Notes: a model not told the origin generated them from the letters alone. DNA of 64,000 bases from Caenorhabditis elegans (GCF_000002985.6 NC_003280.10:10598501-10662500), one strand, 5' to 3'. Counted from the first letter of the stretch, positions 23,805-37,259 are shown. Program-made: numbers and translations.

Positions 23805-26800
23805 ATGATCATCTCCTTGTATTTGGTTCCAATTTGTGTACTTTTATTACTTGGGGTAAGATTTTCTTTTTTATTTGTTTGACCATGGCCTAACGGTTTG
23901 CATAATTTCTAGGATATTGGTATTTATTTCATTACCTAAGATTTTTAGTTCAGAAATAACACTAAATTTTTAATTTAGAAAATGCTCAATGCCAGCGGAT
24001 TTTCTAGCGTTTCTAAATAAAAAATTTAAAACTAAGTAAGCGTTCAAAAACTCAAACTGTGAACTCGAAACTGTAAGTTAAATTATAGAAAATATTTATT
24101 AACTTTTGGAAATTTTAATCTTTTTGGGAATTTCATTTACTCTTGATAGAATTTTTTAAAAAATTAATTTATATACTGTATTTCCTCTATTAGAATTGCA
24201 CCACTTTGTTCAACTTTGATAGCTCTCACTATCAGTTGTCGTTTGTGCAATACAAAAATTTTCAATTGACAAAACGCTCAATTTTTTTTCTATTGTTTCG
24301 TAGTTGGTCATTTTTTGATATTTTCAAAATTAACGAAGATATTACGTTTTGAAGTGAAGTAGTGCAATGCAATACTATTTGAGGAAACGCGGAACTCATA
24401 GGATGGGGAGGAAAATAACGGAAAAAATACGATTCTCATTAAAAAATTTTTTGGAATAATTACCTTGATATTACATATAATCTTTAATTTATTTGAAATA
24501 CTTCTAAGGCAAAATTCACAAATTTACATTAATGCCGAAACATTTTTCTCGATTGCAGGCACCAAAAACCAGTGGAGCAGGAAAAAGTGCATCGGCGTTT
24601 GACAATGCGATAATTGGTAGGTACCCCCCCCCCCCCCCCCCATCATATATCATTTCTCTTTCTTCGAACTATTTATACTTCTCAGGTCAACCATATATCT
24701 CATGTCAACGTGACCGAATTGTCATTGAGGTGATCACCGAACGATTGTTCACTGGAAAAGTATTTGTGAAAGGAGATTACGCGAATCCACAATGTACCAA
24801 AACCTTCCGCAATGGGGTTGCAAGTAGTGGTGGACATATTGAAGATGAGACGTTTTTGGGTACAGTTACGAAATCGAGAGAGCCTTATGTGGAAGATCAC
24901 TTGAAAGCGAGTAGAGGATCATCTGATTCAAAAATTTCGAATCAATATCAGAACCAGAAAGCCACATCGAATACCAATTTCGAACATGCTTCAAAATCTG
25001 GAACTGACCTTGGAACTAAATCCAAAACTTTCCACGAAAACGACATCAACAGTGCTCCAGACATTGCCGAAACTTTCCTTCTCCCACGAAAAAACGAGAC
25101 GACTTCGGATACAGACGAAGGTGAATGGAAGGGCATTGGTGGAGCATCTGCAGGCGGAAATGCAATTTTCGGTGGAACAAGAGGAGAAGAACTACGCGTT
25201 TTTGGAAAATCTGTGACTTCATCTTCAACGAGAAGTCGACCAGGGAGCACCTTGTGAGTTTTTGAAAAAAACTATTGAAACTTATTGCATGTAAATTTTT
25301 AAACTGGTTACAACGTTTTAACCCAGTTGTTTGTATGTTAATCCTCTGGGCCTCCCATTAAAGAATTTGCAGTGTTCCCTCTAATTGCAAAAACCGTAAA
25401 AAATTTAAATTTTCACATTTTTCCCTCTGACAAGCTCATACTGAAAAATTGCTGAGAACCAATAAAATTTCTTAATACTGAAAACTGCTTTCAGACCCCT
25501 CTCAACCTCCTCATCCCCCGATTGTCCACCTCTCACAACTTGTGCTCCGTGTGCTTGTGAAGAGCGTAGAACTCGGCGAGCAACTAACTCAATTCGCCTG
25601 GAAGTTCCCCTTAACTCCTGCAATACAAAAAGAGATCGTAAGGTATGTGTCGATTCATTATAGACCAACCGCATAGTTATGTCAATTATGGGTGTGAATG
25701 ATCTAGATCCAGAGATACATCCGGTTTTTTGCGTGTTGTCGGAAAGCGTTTTCAAGATGTTACGTGAGCGGATCAAACCACTTGAAAACGTTTCAAGGAC
25801 GATGCAGAAATTCGCTTTCTAGGTCACGTGTTCAGGAAAAACCTAGTTTAAAATAATACAATTTTTTATTTCAAAATAAAGTTAGGTAACTGAAAATATT
25901 TTCAGCTAAATCCACCATCAGTTGTTGTATCCCTGATCGCAGTCGTCTCATTTCATGATAGCTTCATTACAAAACTCGACAAAGCTTATCACATTCAATG
26001 TGCTTATGCTGAAGCTGAGAAAACAGTCAGTACGGATTTAGATGTCAAGTGGGTTTTTTGATTATCAGAGAGAAAGTTTGTTTTTGAATAAAAACCAGAG
26101 ACATAACAATTTGGTTAGGAATTGTAAAGCGTCGAAAAAAGTGAAGAACACCAATTTAGTCAACTCAGAAATTTGCAGCGACTACTCAACCGGGCTCTAG
26201 TTCCCCGCGCTTTTATAAAATTGTCAGATTAGCACTTCTAAAGCTGCTGATGTTGATTGAAAAATTGCGACAGTTAGCCCAGTTTATCTAAATTATATAA
26301 ATAGGTTCTATATTCAATTCAAAGCTGAAACCCACTTAAAAGCTTTTTAGCTATTTTCAGCATGACTGACGAACAAGAAATCAATGGAACCGTTGAACCA
26401 CCCTCCTGCGACTACTTGATCTCTGATCAGAATGGAAACTCTGTTCAAAACAGTCTTGTTGGAGAACTGGTTCGACATCAATGGGTCTGTAAAGGAGGTT
26501 TAACTAATAAACTAAAAATGTTGGTGCATCAATGTTATGTGAAAGACGGAGCAGGTCAACAATTTGAAGTAATCGATCAACATGGATGTACACTTGATCA
26601 ATTGATGCTTCAAACACCAACATATTCTGAAGATGGAATGAGTGCACAAGTTGATGCATATATATTCAAGTTTCCTGATAGATCAACCGTTGATTTTCGA
26701 TGTACAATTACTTTTTGTTCTGTGGATGATGCTGAGTGTCTCGATATGACGGTGAGTATTTTCTCAATTTAAAAAAGCAGGCTTTAAAAGTCTCAATTTA

Positions 26801-27359
26801 TTGTTCGTGGTGGACTTTCTTTAAATAATAGGAAAAAAAACTAAAACAAGTTTCTAATAATGAAATCACAGAGGAAAACTGAGAGAATTCATTTAATTTT
26901 ATCGGAAAACTCCAAATAAGTGGCTCAAATTTAGAAAAATTGATTTAAAAATACTATTCCCCGGTTTCTGGAAAATTTCTTGAAAAAAACAAATCTACAA
27001 TGTCATTAAATTTAAATATAAATTTTCAGCCTCCAAAATGCGGCGCGAACAATAATTTGCTACGAAGAAAAAAGAGATCATCACACGGATTGTCTTCAAT
27101 GTCTCTACATGCAAATAGTCTTACTGTATTTGACATTGATTCATCAAAAACTGATACAAATCAACTACTACCAACACCTGCATTATTACGGAAAACATTT
27201 GAAGAATACGAGAGAACTTTCTGTGTTTCTGTTGCAAGTTTTGGAATACTTATATCTGCTTCAACGTTCTTTGCAACTATTTCAATTGCTGTAATTTTTT
27301 CTTACTTTTTCCTTCGTTTCAATCACAAGCTCTCTATTGATGATGGATCTTCATTTTAG
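23805..27359 (+). CDS. ZP-domain (cuticlin-like) membrane protein
   Basis: Seven exons, 23805-23855, 24559-24616, 24686-25253, 25495-25642, 25906-26048, 26361-26751 and 27030-27359, join in frame to 562 residues. The first exon encodes only the signal peptide (MIISLYLVPICVLLLLG). The ZP module begins at about residue 40 (PYISCQRD...FTGKVFVKG) and resumes near 257 with NSIRLEVPLNSC and LNPPSVVVSLIAVVSFHD, then the ZP-C half. A furin-type site RRKKR (465-469) and a TM segment (about 519-549) follow, as expected for cuticlins that are cleaved and polymerise in the apical extracellular matrix. Odd: residues about 80-256 form a polar Ser/Gly/Thr-rich insert inside ZP-N, absent from ordinary cuticlins. 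An 18-C tract sits in intron 2. Confidence 0.88.
24624..24641. repeat. poly-C/poly-G tract, 18 bp
   Basis: Eighteen consecutive C residues on the + strand, in intron 2 of the ZP gene, eight bases after the donor. G/C tracts of this length are the class that needs the FANCJ-like helicase DOG-1 for stable replication in C. elegans. Confidence 0.95.
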
Positions 27360-29768
27360 TTTTTTCTTTGTTTTTCTCTACATGTTTCGGGTTCTATTTT
27401 TTATTATACAGTTATTCATAATTAATAAATAATTGCAATAAAACAATGTCAAAACTACTTCCCATTTTGATAAAGAAGTATTACAGGTACAGTTCCTGTT
27501 AGTCAGCCGTTTTTTTTGTGTACAAACTGAAAAGTTGGCTGAAAAATCAACAAACACACCCTTAAGCATGCGATACTCATATTTTGGTGTGGAAATATTT
27601 TGATTATTCAGTTTTTTTGCTTAAGAATTTTGCCAGCAGACAAAAAGGTTTGAATTGTGTGAAAATATTAATTTAATTTCAAAAATAAAAAAATACTCCT
27701 GAAATTTAAGAAATTCGAAAAATTTTGTATTTCAAAATCTTATCATCACCTCCTGTTTTTCAAAATGCCGTCACTTTTGAGGTGACCGTTTTTTTTTGTT
27801 TGTACTTGACAAAAATCCAATCAAAACAAAACTGCACACAGTCTGTATTTCTTTTTTTAAATATTTTCGATACCGTTTTTAATTCGATTTTCAAAAAAAA
27901 CGTACAGTTGATTCTATGTACACTTGCACTTTAAAATTATTTGAAAACTGCAATAATCTCACAAAGTTTACCACTGCATTTGGCGCTAATTCTCTGCACA
28001 ATTTTTGCGCAAAAAATTTTAAAAGTGGAGTTCTAGTGGGTAAAATGTTTACAATGTTTCTATGGTGCTAAATTGGCCAAAAAATGGCCAATCGCTTCAA
28101 AATGTTCGGAAATTTTTTTTGGGAAGTAGAACAAAAAATCTGTTTTCTAAGAGTTGTATATTTTGATCATTTTTTAAAAATTATTATTAACATAAAAATT
28201 TAAAAAATTCGCTTTAATTGTTTTTGAACAAATTTGCTGGGTTCAAAGTTTGACAATGTTTTCAAGTTTTCGTTTCTTTTTGTCAATGTGAAATTTTAAT
28301 TTTTCTGAAAAATATGTAATTTGCTACTCAAAGAAATTAATAAAAAATTAATTTAAAAATATGACAAACTAAAAAAATAAATATCTAAAACTAAAATCTA
28401 CATTTTTTGGTTATGAATTTCAGAAATTTCAGATTCTCAAAAATAGAACTGCATTTTTTGAATCTTGATTTTCAAATGATACATTCGAAACCAACCTTTT
28501 TTCTGAAATTTTTCTAGAACCGCAGAAATTTATGCCCCGTATTGCAACAAAGAAATTGCACAATAATTCCAAAAATGTTTCAGTTATCAAGTTAATACAA
28601 ATAGTTATTGCTAGAGAGCCATTACTTTTTGCACCGGCCGTTTACACCTTTTTTCTTCCTTTCCTACCTTCCCAACCACTGACTCAGTGCCTATAAAACA
28701 CAACCATCTCAGTTCCTACTCCCACATTGTTGGGTGTCACCATTGCTTATCAGTTCATTACGTCCCTCCTTAGTTTTGATATTGTTGTTCTTCACCTGCA
28801 AACGCTTAAAACTTTATCAAGAACGAAATACAAGGATTCCTCCTGACGAATTTCTCGTCTGCCCAACCACCCAACTTTATTATCATAACCCCACCCATAA
28901 TATTTTCAGAGAGCAATCATTTATTGGCACGCCTTTCGCCTTTTGTCAGCAAATACTCTCCATCTCGTCCGTTTCGAAAATATCATTCTTTTCCGGGGCA
29001 GTTTTTATTGATATATTTAGTGTTGTTAGGAGTTCGTCAGAATATGAATTTTCATAGTTTCATCTTTTGAATTTTTTTGTGTAGCTGAAATGCTGAAAAA
29101 TCTAAAACTAAACGCTTGTGTAGTAAATTCCTTGAAAAGTTAAAATTGATTTTTTTTTTGGAACCTGTAATTGAAAGCTATTTTAAAACTGTCAAAAGAT
29201 GAAGTTTCTTTTCAAATTCCACTATTTTTACATTTGTAAAATGGTTATTTGCAAAACTTCATTCAATTAGAAAAAGGTTCCTGAATTTTTCTACATGTCA
29301 TCTATACTTTAAATATTTTTTATTAATACTGTTTTGTTTCCGAAACATCATTGCTAAAAGACAACATATATTTTATTCTATGTTATTTATTTTTTGCCAT
29401 GTGAAATATCGAACAGCATATCTTCCAAATATTATGTATGACTCATTCAAAAATTAATAAAAAAGTTTTTTCTAACAATCTCTTGAATGGAACTTCGGAA
29501 TTGTGAAAAATGTCTTGAAATCGTTTTTTTAAAATTTCACTGGTTTCAATAGAAAAACAATGATGATTATAACTTTAAAATGATGAAAAATGAACAGCGA
29601 TGACTTTTTTCCTCAAGTTTTTTATTCGAAATTGTATACTTTTATTTTTTTAATACGGACTCATCGAAACTTTTTGAACATTTATTCATTGTTTAAAGCC
29701 TCTTCACATTATATATATTATTACACTTACATTTTTAACAAACTACAATTCTTCAACTCCAGCTCGCA
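27360..29768. other. intergenic upstream of prominin array
   Basis: About 2.4 kb, mostly AT-rich. A compact GC-richer block near 28640-28760 looks promoter-like and is listed separately. A 107-residue frame starting at 28734 has no splice signals or homology marks I can recognise. Confidence 0.45.
28680..28754. promoter_or_regulatory. promoter-like cluster: AP-1, TATA, GATA
   Basis: Within 75 bp are TGACTCA (28680-28686), TATAAAA (28692-28698) and CTTATCAGT (28746-28754, i.e. ACTGATAAG on the minus strand, the preferred ELT-2 form). This is about 1 kb before the first prominin-like start codon, so it could drive an unseen 5' exon or outron of that gene, or a non-coding transcript. The grouping is observed; the function is inferred. 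Confidence 0.35.
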
Positions 29769-32700
29769 ATGAATCTGTGCTCAGTATTCGGGATCTCTAT
29801 ATGCATATTAGCGTCCAGTTTCGCACAAACCCAATCCCCACAATGCAATCAAACAACTCCACAAATAAAATCAATGAAGCCTAACTTTGGTGCATCCAAT
29901 GCATTTTACGATATTGCTAAAGGAATTTCAGATGGATTGCAGAACACTCCGAATTCGAAAACGTATGATGTAAGTGAACCTCTTTGTTTGTTCTTATCAA
30001 TTTAAGATTTTTCATATACTGATAAGCAGTTCCGTACACCTCTAAGTGTTATTACAAATTGGAACTATTAAAATTTGGACCGAATCAGTCTGAATTCCAA
30101 AAATTTCTGCAAAATTTTCCATATAAATAGCAAAACTAGAAAATATGTTTTTAGGACCTAAACGACTTAATATTTGGAAATGGTGCAGTTTCCTACAATC
30201 AAGTCATCCAGGACATGGTTATCAATCAAATTGGAGCCATTATCTTCTGGAGTGTTGGCTTTGTTTTTGTGCTTGCTGCTCTTGTATTCGGAGTTGCCAC
30301 GTGTATTTGGCAAATTTGTTTCTCGTGTGTTCCAAAGGAGACTGTAAGTTTTCACAGTGATAACCAGTTGAAAATACTTTACATTTTCTAATAAACATAA
30401 TTTAATTTATTGGAAAATTTATATGTTTAGATTGTAAAATCTTTTAATTTTCTGAATTTTCAGTCAACTCGCTCAGAAATCACTGGTTATGTCTATGCGG
30501 GACTTTTGGTCACTGTATTCGCGTTTACTCTAACTGGATTAATTATTTTCAATGTTGCCGAGACAGATCTCACAGATTCGATCGATAATGGAATGGTCTA
30601 CATAAATCAAACAGCTTCAGGTAAATTTCTTAGAGAAAAATAAGTTATCCGGTGAAATTCCACGAATTTGAAAAATACTTATCATGTACAGAATCCTAGT
30701 TTTTTTTTCAAACCAAAAGCGACTCAAATTATTCTCTCTGATTTTGGAACATACCTAATTATTACTGGTTTTTTTTTGAAAATCATCTTTATTTTCCAAT
30801 TTATTATTGAAAATTACAGATCTCAACACTGTCATCAATGATGGAACGGACCAGGTGACATGTGAAGTGACTACAACTACAACTCAAACATTTGGCAACG
30901 TGAATCTTTTCATTTCAAATTACTCTGCAATAGTTGTTGGTGGTACTGCAACCGAAGTTGGACTCACTGCAGTTAATGCTGTAAGTAATTTAGAGTAGGA
31001 GGCTCATAGAACTCATCCACCTGCCAGTATAAGTTTCTTTGTGAGAAAATGCCAAAATTTCAGCTTTCACAAAATTTTATTTCATCAAAAATATAAACTT
31101 AACATTATCAATGCATATAAATTAGAGTTTGCCAAATAATTGTCACAATCTTTAGAATTAAGCGTTCGGTTTTTGTTTGCATGAGAGCCGAGACTTCTTT
31201 AATTAAAAAAAACTAACGAAAAATTGCAGTTCGAATACCGTAACTTCCAAATTCAAAACAACGCGACAATTGATGCAGCAAATATCTTATTGACTTCGAT
31301 GGACAATATTAACACTAATGGGGATGCCTGTACCACTGATAAATCAGTTTTGCAACAGCAAATAGAAATCATGATCCCGACGTTGAATGTAAGTTGCTCA
31401 TACAATTTTCAAACTCAAAATCATGCTTTAGGCGCTGTCATCTGGAGCTCAAACTGTGCATACATCACCGGAAATTATTGCACTAAACGATCAAATTGAC
31501 TTATTGAAAAAAAACGTAAGTTTCTAAAATATTTTAAAAAACTATACAAAGTTATTTAGATTCAAACTCAAGCCGACAGTGCATCCGGTTCAATCAACAG
31601 TACCCAAGGAACTATCAACGATGCAATGACCTCTATCAGAAATATGCTTGGAAATGTGCAAAATGATCTGAATAATGTGATGAATTCATTGGCATCAGCG
31701 CATCGGGATGTTGTTACGGTTAGTCTAATCTGATATAGATTACATACACTAAAACGTGGAATTTCAGTCAAGTGCATATTCTGGTCTGAAAATCGGAATC
31801 CGGCTTCTCATCACCATTCCTGCATGCATTGGATGTCTGTTCTGTATTCTTGCATTTGTTGCTGTGGTATTATCTTTATTGAAAAAAGAAAGTGAGTCGA
31901 CTTTCTTTACTTTTTATTTTTAAACTTAAGAACTTTCAGATGTCGAATTTCTTGCAACCGCCGTTCTTGTCGCTTTTTACCTGACCATTCTCATTTCAAT
32001 TGTTCTTATTTTATTCTCGAGTGCTGCATTTGTACTGGGATGGCTGACATCTGCTGCATGTGTTCCCATTTTTGAAGATAACAACTATACACTTTTCCGG
32101 CTTATGAATCAAACAATTGCTCCAGTTGGAACTGGGAGTCCTGATACTGTTAATATCGGGTAAGACAAATTAGTGTGATGAAACGAAAGATTATCAACTA
32201 TATATTTTTTTCCTACTTTTAACTTTTGTAGATTTGATCACTACGCTCACATTTATTTAATTTCTCAGAAAATTTCTCACAATCAGAACTTTAATTGTTT
32301 TTAAAAAAATTGAACATTAAAAAAGCAAATAAATGTGGAGTGGTTTCTTCGCTACATCTTCTTTTAAAGATAATTTTTTTTTAAAAGATGTTTTCAAATA
32401 AGAATTTCTAATGTACCCTATAAAATCTGACTTTGAATCAAAATTTTAGATATTGTATTAAATACATTGTATTGAGTTCCTTACTGAATTGAACCTATAA
32501 AAAAACATGCTGTAATATCTCACATTCCAGACAACTTTTGCAATCTTGCAACAACCCAAGCATGACATTGTACACTGCAGTCGACGGGCAAACAATTATC
32601 TCTGCAGACTCTATCAATCAACAAATCAATTTGGCTTCTTATCGGGATGCAGCAAACAATGAAATTATGAGTCAACCCAATTCCACCTACACAATTGACA

Positions 32701-34569
32701 ACAGTTATTTGGTATGTTTTTTTTCAAATTAAAAAAATTTCCAATTTTCAGACGGATAGTAACAGTTTGAATCAAATTGTGAACGCTGCAAACGAGGCAA
32801 ATCTGTCGGTTTGTGGAAATGACGATGCAACTGCTAAATATAAGGATTACATTCAAAAGCTTGCAGTCTCGGATGCCTTGTCTAATCAGTTTATAACAAA
32901 CTTGCAAACCTTGGCCGCAAATGCTCCAAATACGGTAATTTTTGTGTATGGGGATTTAATATTCAAAGAGAATTTCAGACTTCAATTGCGAAAAACCAAA
33001 ATAATAATTACTTCAATCAGGGAGATTTGTCGATCAATCAGTCTATTTCAGACCTAATTGTAAGTCATCACCAAATTTTTTGTTTCAGCCTTCTCATTTT
33101 CAGATAAATCTCCAAACAAATGTGTTCATGTGCCGTCCATTTGTAGATGTATACAATAATGGAGGTTTCGTAATGTGTGAACAATTTGGAAAGCCTATTC
33201 AAGGACTGTGGGCTGCTGTTGGATTAACTGGACTCTTTCTGTTTTTCCAGTCAATTCTTTTGCTTCTAGTCTATCGCTGGTTGAGGACAAATAGTGATGA
33301 TTTGGCAATGTATAACTACAGAGATAAGGTGAGATAATTTTTAAACTTTGAACAAAGTTGGGAACTCGGTTGGAAAATTAGCACTGATCAAATGATGGCT
33401 GCTCTCTATTTCATATTAGAGTTTTTTAAAAGTGCCCTAGTAGGAGGTCAACGTCTCTTGGCCTACGCGCCTGCCTCAAGTTTGCCTGGCTGAAAAATAT
33501 TCATCTACAGTTTGGATTGAAAAGAATACCATTTGAAAGATAGCAAATATATACTTTAGTAGTAGTTACAATGCAGGCGTAGGCCGCTGTCAAAGCAGCG
33601 CTTTCTAATATTTTATCTAAAAATCAAGTACCGAAATTTCAGAATGACTCAACGTCAAAATACAGTGGCACCCGAAAACTCGGTGGCAAAAAGGACCAAG
33701 TTCGTCCAACTGAGGAGTGAGTTTCCCTTCCCTCTGTCAAATTTCATACCTATTGTTTGTCCCTGTCACGTTTTAGGAGACAACTCAATCATCATCGTCC
33801 AAGTGCTCCACAAATGAATGTCTACAACTACAATCAATAAGTACTCTTCGTGGAATTTTTATGTGATATGAATTGATAATCCTTTGTTCCTCCTTTGTTG
33901 TTTTATGTTCAGAGAAAACACTATCATTGGATTCTTTTGCTATTTTTTATTCATTTAGTTTCATTTATCCAAATTTACACTTTTTAAAAATTAATTTTTA
34001 AGATTGTGGGCAACACCAATATTGAGCTCAACTTCAAATACGGAAACACGACAGCTTCCAAGAGTTCGACCATATGATATGGATATTGTTCAGCCGTGAG
34101 TTTTTACACTTCCAAATAGGCCTTCAAAGGAGGTCTGAAATTGAGGTGACCTACGCCTACCTTGTAGGCTAGTTACTTTTAACTTGCAGGCACAGTGTAG
34201 GTATTATTGTGCCTGAATGAACATTACTTTCCTGAACACCCTTCAAAATTACTGAAAGCTTAAAATTTCAGATCAGAGTATGACTATTCCTACGGCACTG
34301 GATCGCAATCACATTATCCACGTGTTCAAGTTCTTCCAGATGAAAGACATCAGCCGATGTCACCAAATTACTATGACACACAACAATACGGAACAAGGTA
34401 GGCAGGGCTAGCCTTCTGAAAAATTCAAACCTTTACCGCTGTTATCGATGTTTTCCAAAACTTTGCTACGTCAAATCAAATAATTTTTAGAACTCGATTC
34501 AATGATATCGACTTGTTTGATCATCAAAGTAATAATGGAAGTACGGCACGAGGCCTTCGCCGATTATAA
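29769..34569 (+). CDS. prominin-like 5-TM protein, array copy 1
   Basis: Fourteen shared exons run from 29769-29969 to 33643-33716 (others: 30155-30343, 30464-30620, 30820-30980, 31230-31388, 31432-31515, 31560-31718, 31768-31891, 31940-32159, 32531-32711, 32752-32934, 32979-33059, 33104-33328). The tail then forks: exon 33777-33840 gives 753 residues, while 34003-34095, 34272-34397 and 34491-34569 give 831. Topology is signal peptide, TM1, Cys-rich loop, TM2, large ectodomain, TM3, short loop, TM4, second ectodomain, TM5, cytoplasmic tail, as in prominins (CD133), which mark and shape membrane protrusions. Family-like marks are CVPIFEDNNYTLFR after TM4 and CRPFVDVYNNGGFVMCEQ before TM5. Both tails are Tyr-rich (NVYNYNQ; YDYSYGTG). 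AATAAA lies near 34699. Prominin is my assignment by topology and motif. Confidence 0.85.
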
Positions 34570-37259
34570 TTATTTATTTCAAACAACTTCAAAAATCCCG
34601 GAATTTTTGAAGCTGTTTATTAATTACTATTGTTCCTGTACATTTTTTTGTTTTGAACCATTGTGGCTTTACATTTGTTCCTTCCTCCTTTTGCTCAATA
34701 AATTGGATGAGATCTCATTTTTTGAAAATATACGTATGAACACTTTTAGATGCACACAAATTGAAATTGGAATACCTAATTGAAATATTCCCGTCAGAAG
34801 AAATAATATTCAAAATATACTGCCCTGGTTTTGGTAAAGTAATTATTATTTGATATTTTCCATCACCGATCAAGTTTTTATAAGAATTATCCTAACATTT
34901 CGCTTGAAGGTAAGTGCTGCTCGTTTTTGAGAATATAAAAAAGTTGTTGACTTCCAGATCGCAATTTATTTGAACATGAAGCTTTGTTTATTTTTTGGAA
35001 TCATATCCTTCACCTCGATTGCTTTTTGTGCTAATAGTCCGAAGCCTCAGCCAGCTCAATGTCCTAAATCTTCTCTGGAAACCAAACCGATGACACCGTC
35101 ACTCAGCGGATCAACTGGCTTTTACGGAGTTGGAAAAGGAATTTCGGATGGTCTACAGAAAGCTCCAGATTCGCAGACGTATCAGGATTTGAATAATCTG
35201 ATTAGCGGCAAAGAATCTTACGCTGACACCATCAAAAGCATGGTTCTGAGCCAAGTCGGCGCAATTATCTTCTGGAGTGTCGGATTCATCTTCATCCTTG
35301 CTACAATAGCACTTTGCATCGTTACTTGCATTTGGCATTTCCGTTGCGCATGCGCTCCCAAGAAATCTGTAGGGAATTCCAATTTTCTTGAAACTTCAAT
35401 TCATATAAATTTCAGGCGGTCCGCTCGGAGATCACTGGAATGGTCTACATTGGTCTATTAGCAACCACTCTTGCGTTCTCAATCGCTGGTGTAATAATTT
35501 TTAATCTCGCTGAAACAGATCTAACGGATTCAATTGATAATGGAGTGACTTATGCCGATAAGATTGTTACAGGTAACTCATGAAAATTAATTTCAGATAT
35601 GGTTCTCTGAAATTCCGCCCCGTGTTGCTTCTTCCTTTTTCAAGGAAGTGCTCAGAAATTTCAGTTTTTGATTTCACTGATTATCTGATTAATTATTCAG
35701 ACATTTTTGATGTTCTTTCCAATGGGAAAAATCAATTAACATGCGAAGTGAAATCTTCAACATCACAAGCGTTGGCTGAAATCCGATCGTTTATTAAGAA
35801 TTACGCAGAAGATGTGATCGATGGAACAACGACACGAGTCGGTTTGACTGCTGTTAACAACGTAAGACGATTGGAATCAATTACATGATTTATTATAATT
35901 ATAGTTTTCAGTTTGATTCTGATGCATTCAAAAGAAGTACTGAAGTCACGTATAACAAAGGAGTGAAGTTGATTGGTGATCTCCAAACTTTACAAATGTC
36001 TCCCAAAACTGGTCCAGACTGTAGAAATACGGCTGCCAACTTATTGGAGAAAGTTATTATAATTCAAAGCGCTTTATCTGTAAGATTTCTGTTGAAGTTT
36101 AATATTCTGCCATTCCCGGATATTGCGTTGGAAGAAAATTACAAAACTTTGGTTTTAAGAACACTAAAAATCCAATGTCCACAACCGGGAATTGAAGATT
36201 TTTCTTTTTTTTTCAATTTCTGCTTAAAATATTATTTTCAGGCTTTATCACTTGCTGCACACTCTTTCAAAAACTCGCGAGAATTGAAAGAAATTAACGA
36301 TTTAATCAAAAAGATTAAAGACGAGGTTGGTATGAATCAGAACTGAATCAGCAAACAGTTTGCCCAATGGGAATATCGAAAAATGTGCCTTTTCAATTTT
36401 TTCAGGTAGAATCTCAATCTAAAGGTGCTGCTGGTGCAATTGATAGTGCTGAAGTATCATTGGATGACACTATCAATTCAATTGTGCATTTCTTGGATAA
36501 ACTTCAACAGGAAGTCAAAGCAGTAAAGAAGATTTCGATTCCTTCAATTCATCAGAAAGTTGTTTCCGTTAGTGCTAACAATTCCAATTATATCCTGGGA
36601 CAATTTCAATTTCAGTACGTTTCCACTGGAATGGTAATTGGCATTCGTGTTGGTGTCACTATCTTAGCTTGCTTGGGGTTAATATGCTGTATCCTTGCTA
36701 TTGTTGTAGTGGTTCTTTCTCTGATGAAACAAGATGGTAGGATAAAGTCAAATAATCCAAAAGTTTATTTCAATATTTAGGCTTGGCAATGAAGCTCTCC
36801 GTCGCCGTTATTATATCTTTCTTCGTTTCAATCGTACTCTGCATTATTCTATTTAAAATTGCAATGACTGTGTTTGCTATGGGATTAGTGGTGTCATCAG
36901 TTTGTGTTCCAGTTTTTGGAGATGACAAGTACACATTATTATATTGGAATTCCGATTCCAGCAATTGGAAATCATTCCTCAATCAACATTGGGTGAGATC
37001 TTTTCAAATCGAGTTTTGACTTACAAACACTCAAAAGTAAAAGGTAGCATTTTTCCAATGAATTCCCGCAGACCTGTTACATGGTAAAATTCCATAATAA
37101 ATTGGATTTTCCATTTTTACAGTCAATTACTCAACTCCTGCAACGACCCAAATATGACTCTACACAAGGCAATTGATGGAAAGTCGATAATATCGGAGGA
37201 AGATGTAAAGAAGCTGATTAACCTGGACAAGTACCGAGGCATAGCTGATAAGCTGATCA

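Noticed and set aside
28734-29057. 107-residue + strand frame before the prominin array
   Set aside because: No ATG at its start (GTG), no splice signals, no recognisable domain; composition fits chance in a GC-richer island.
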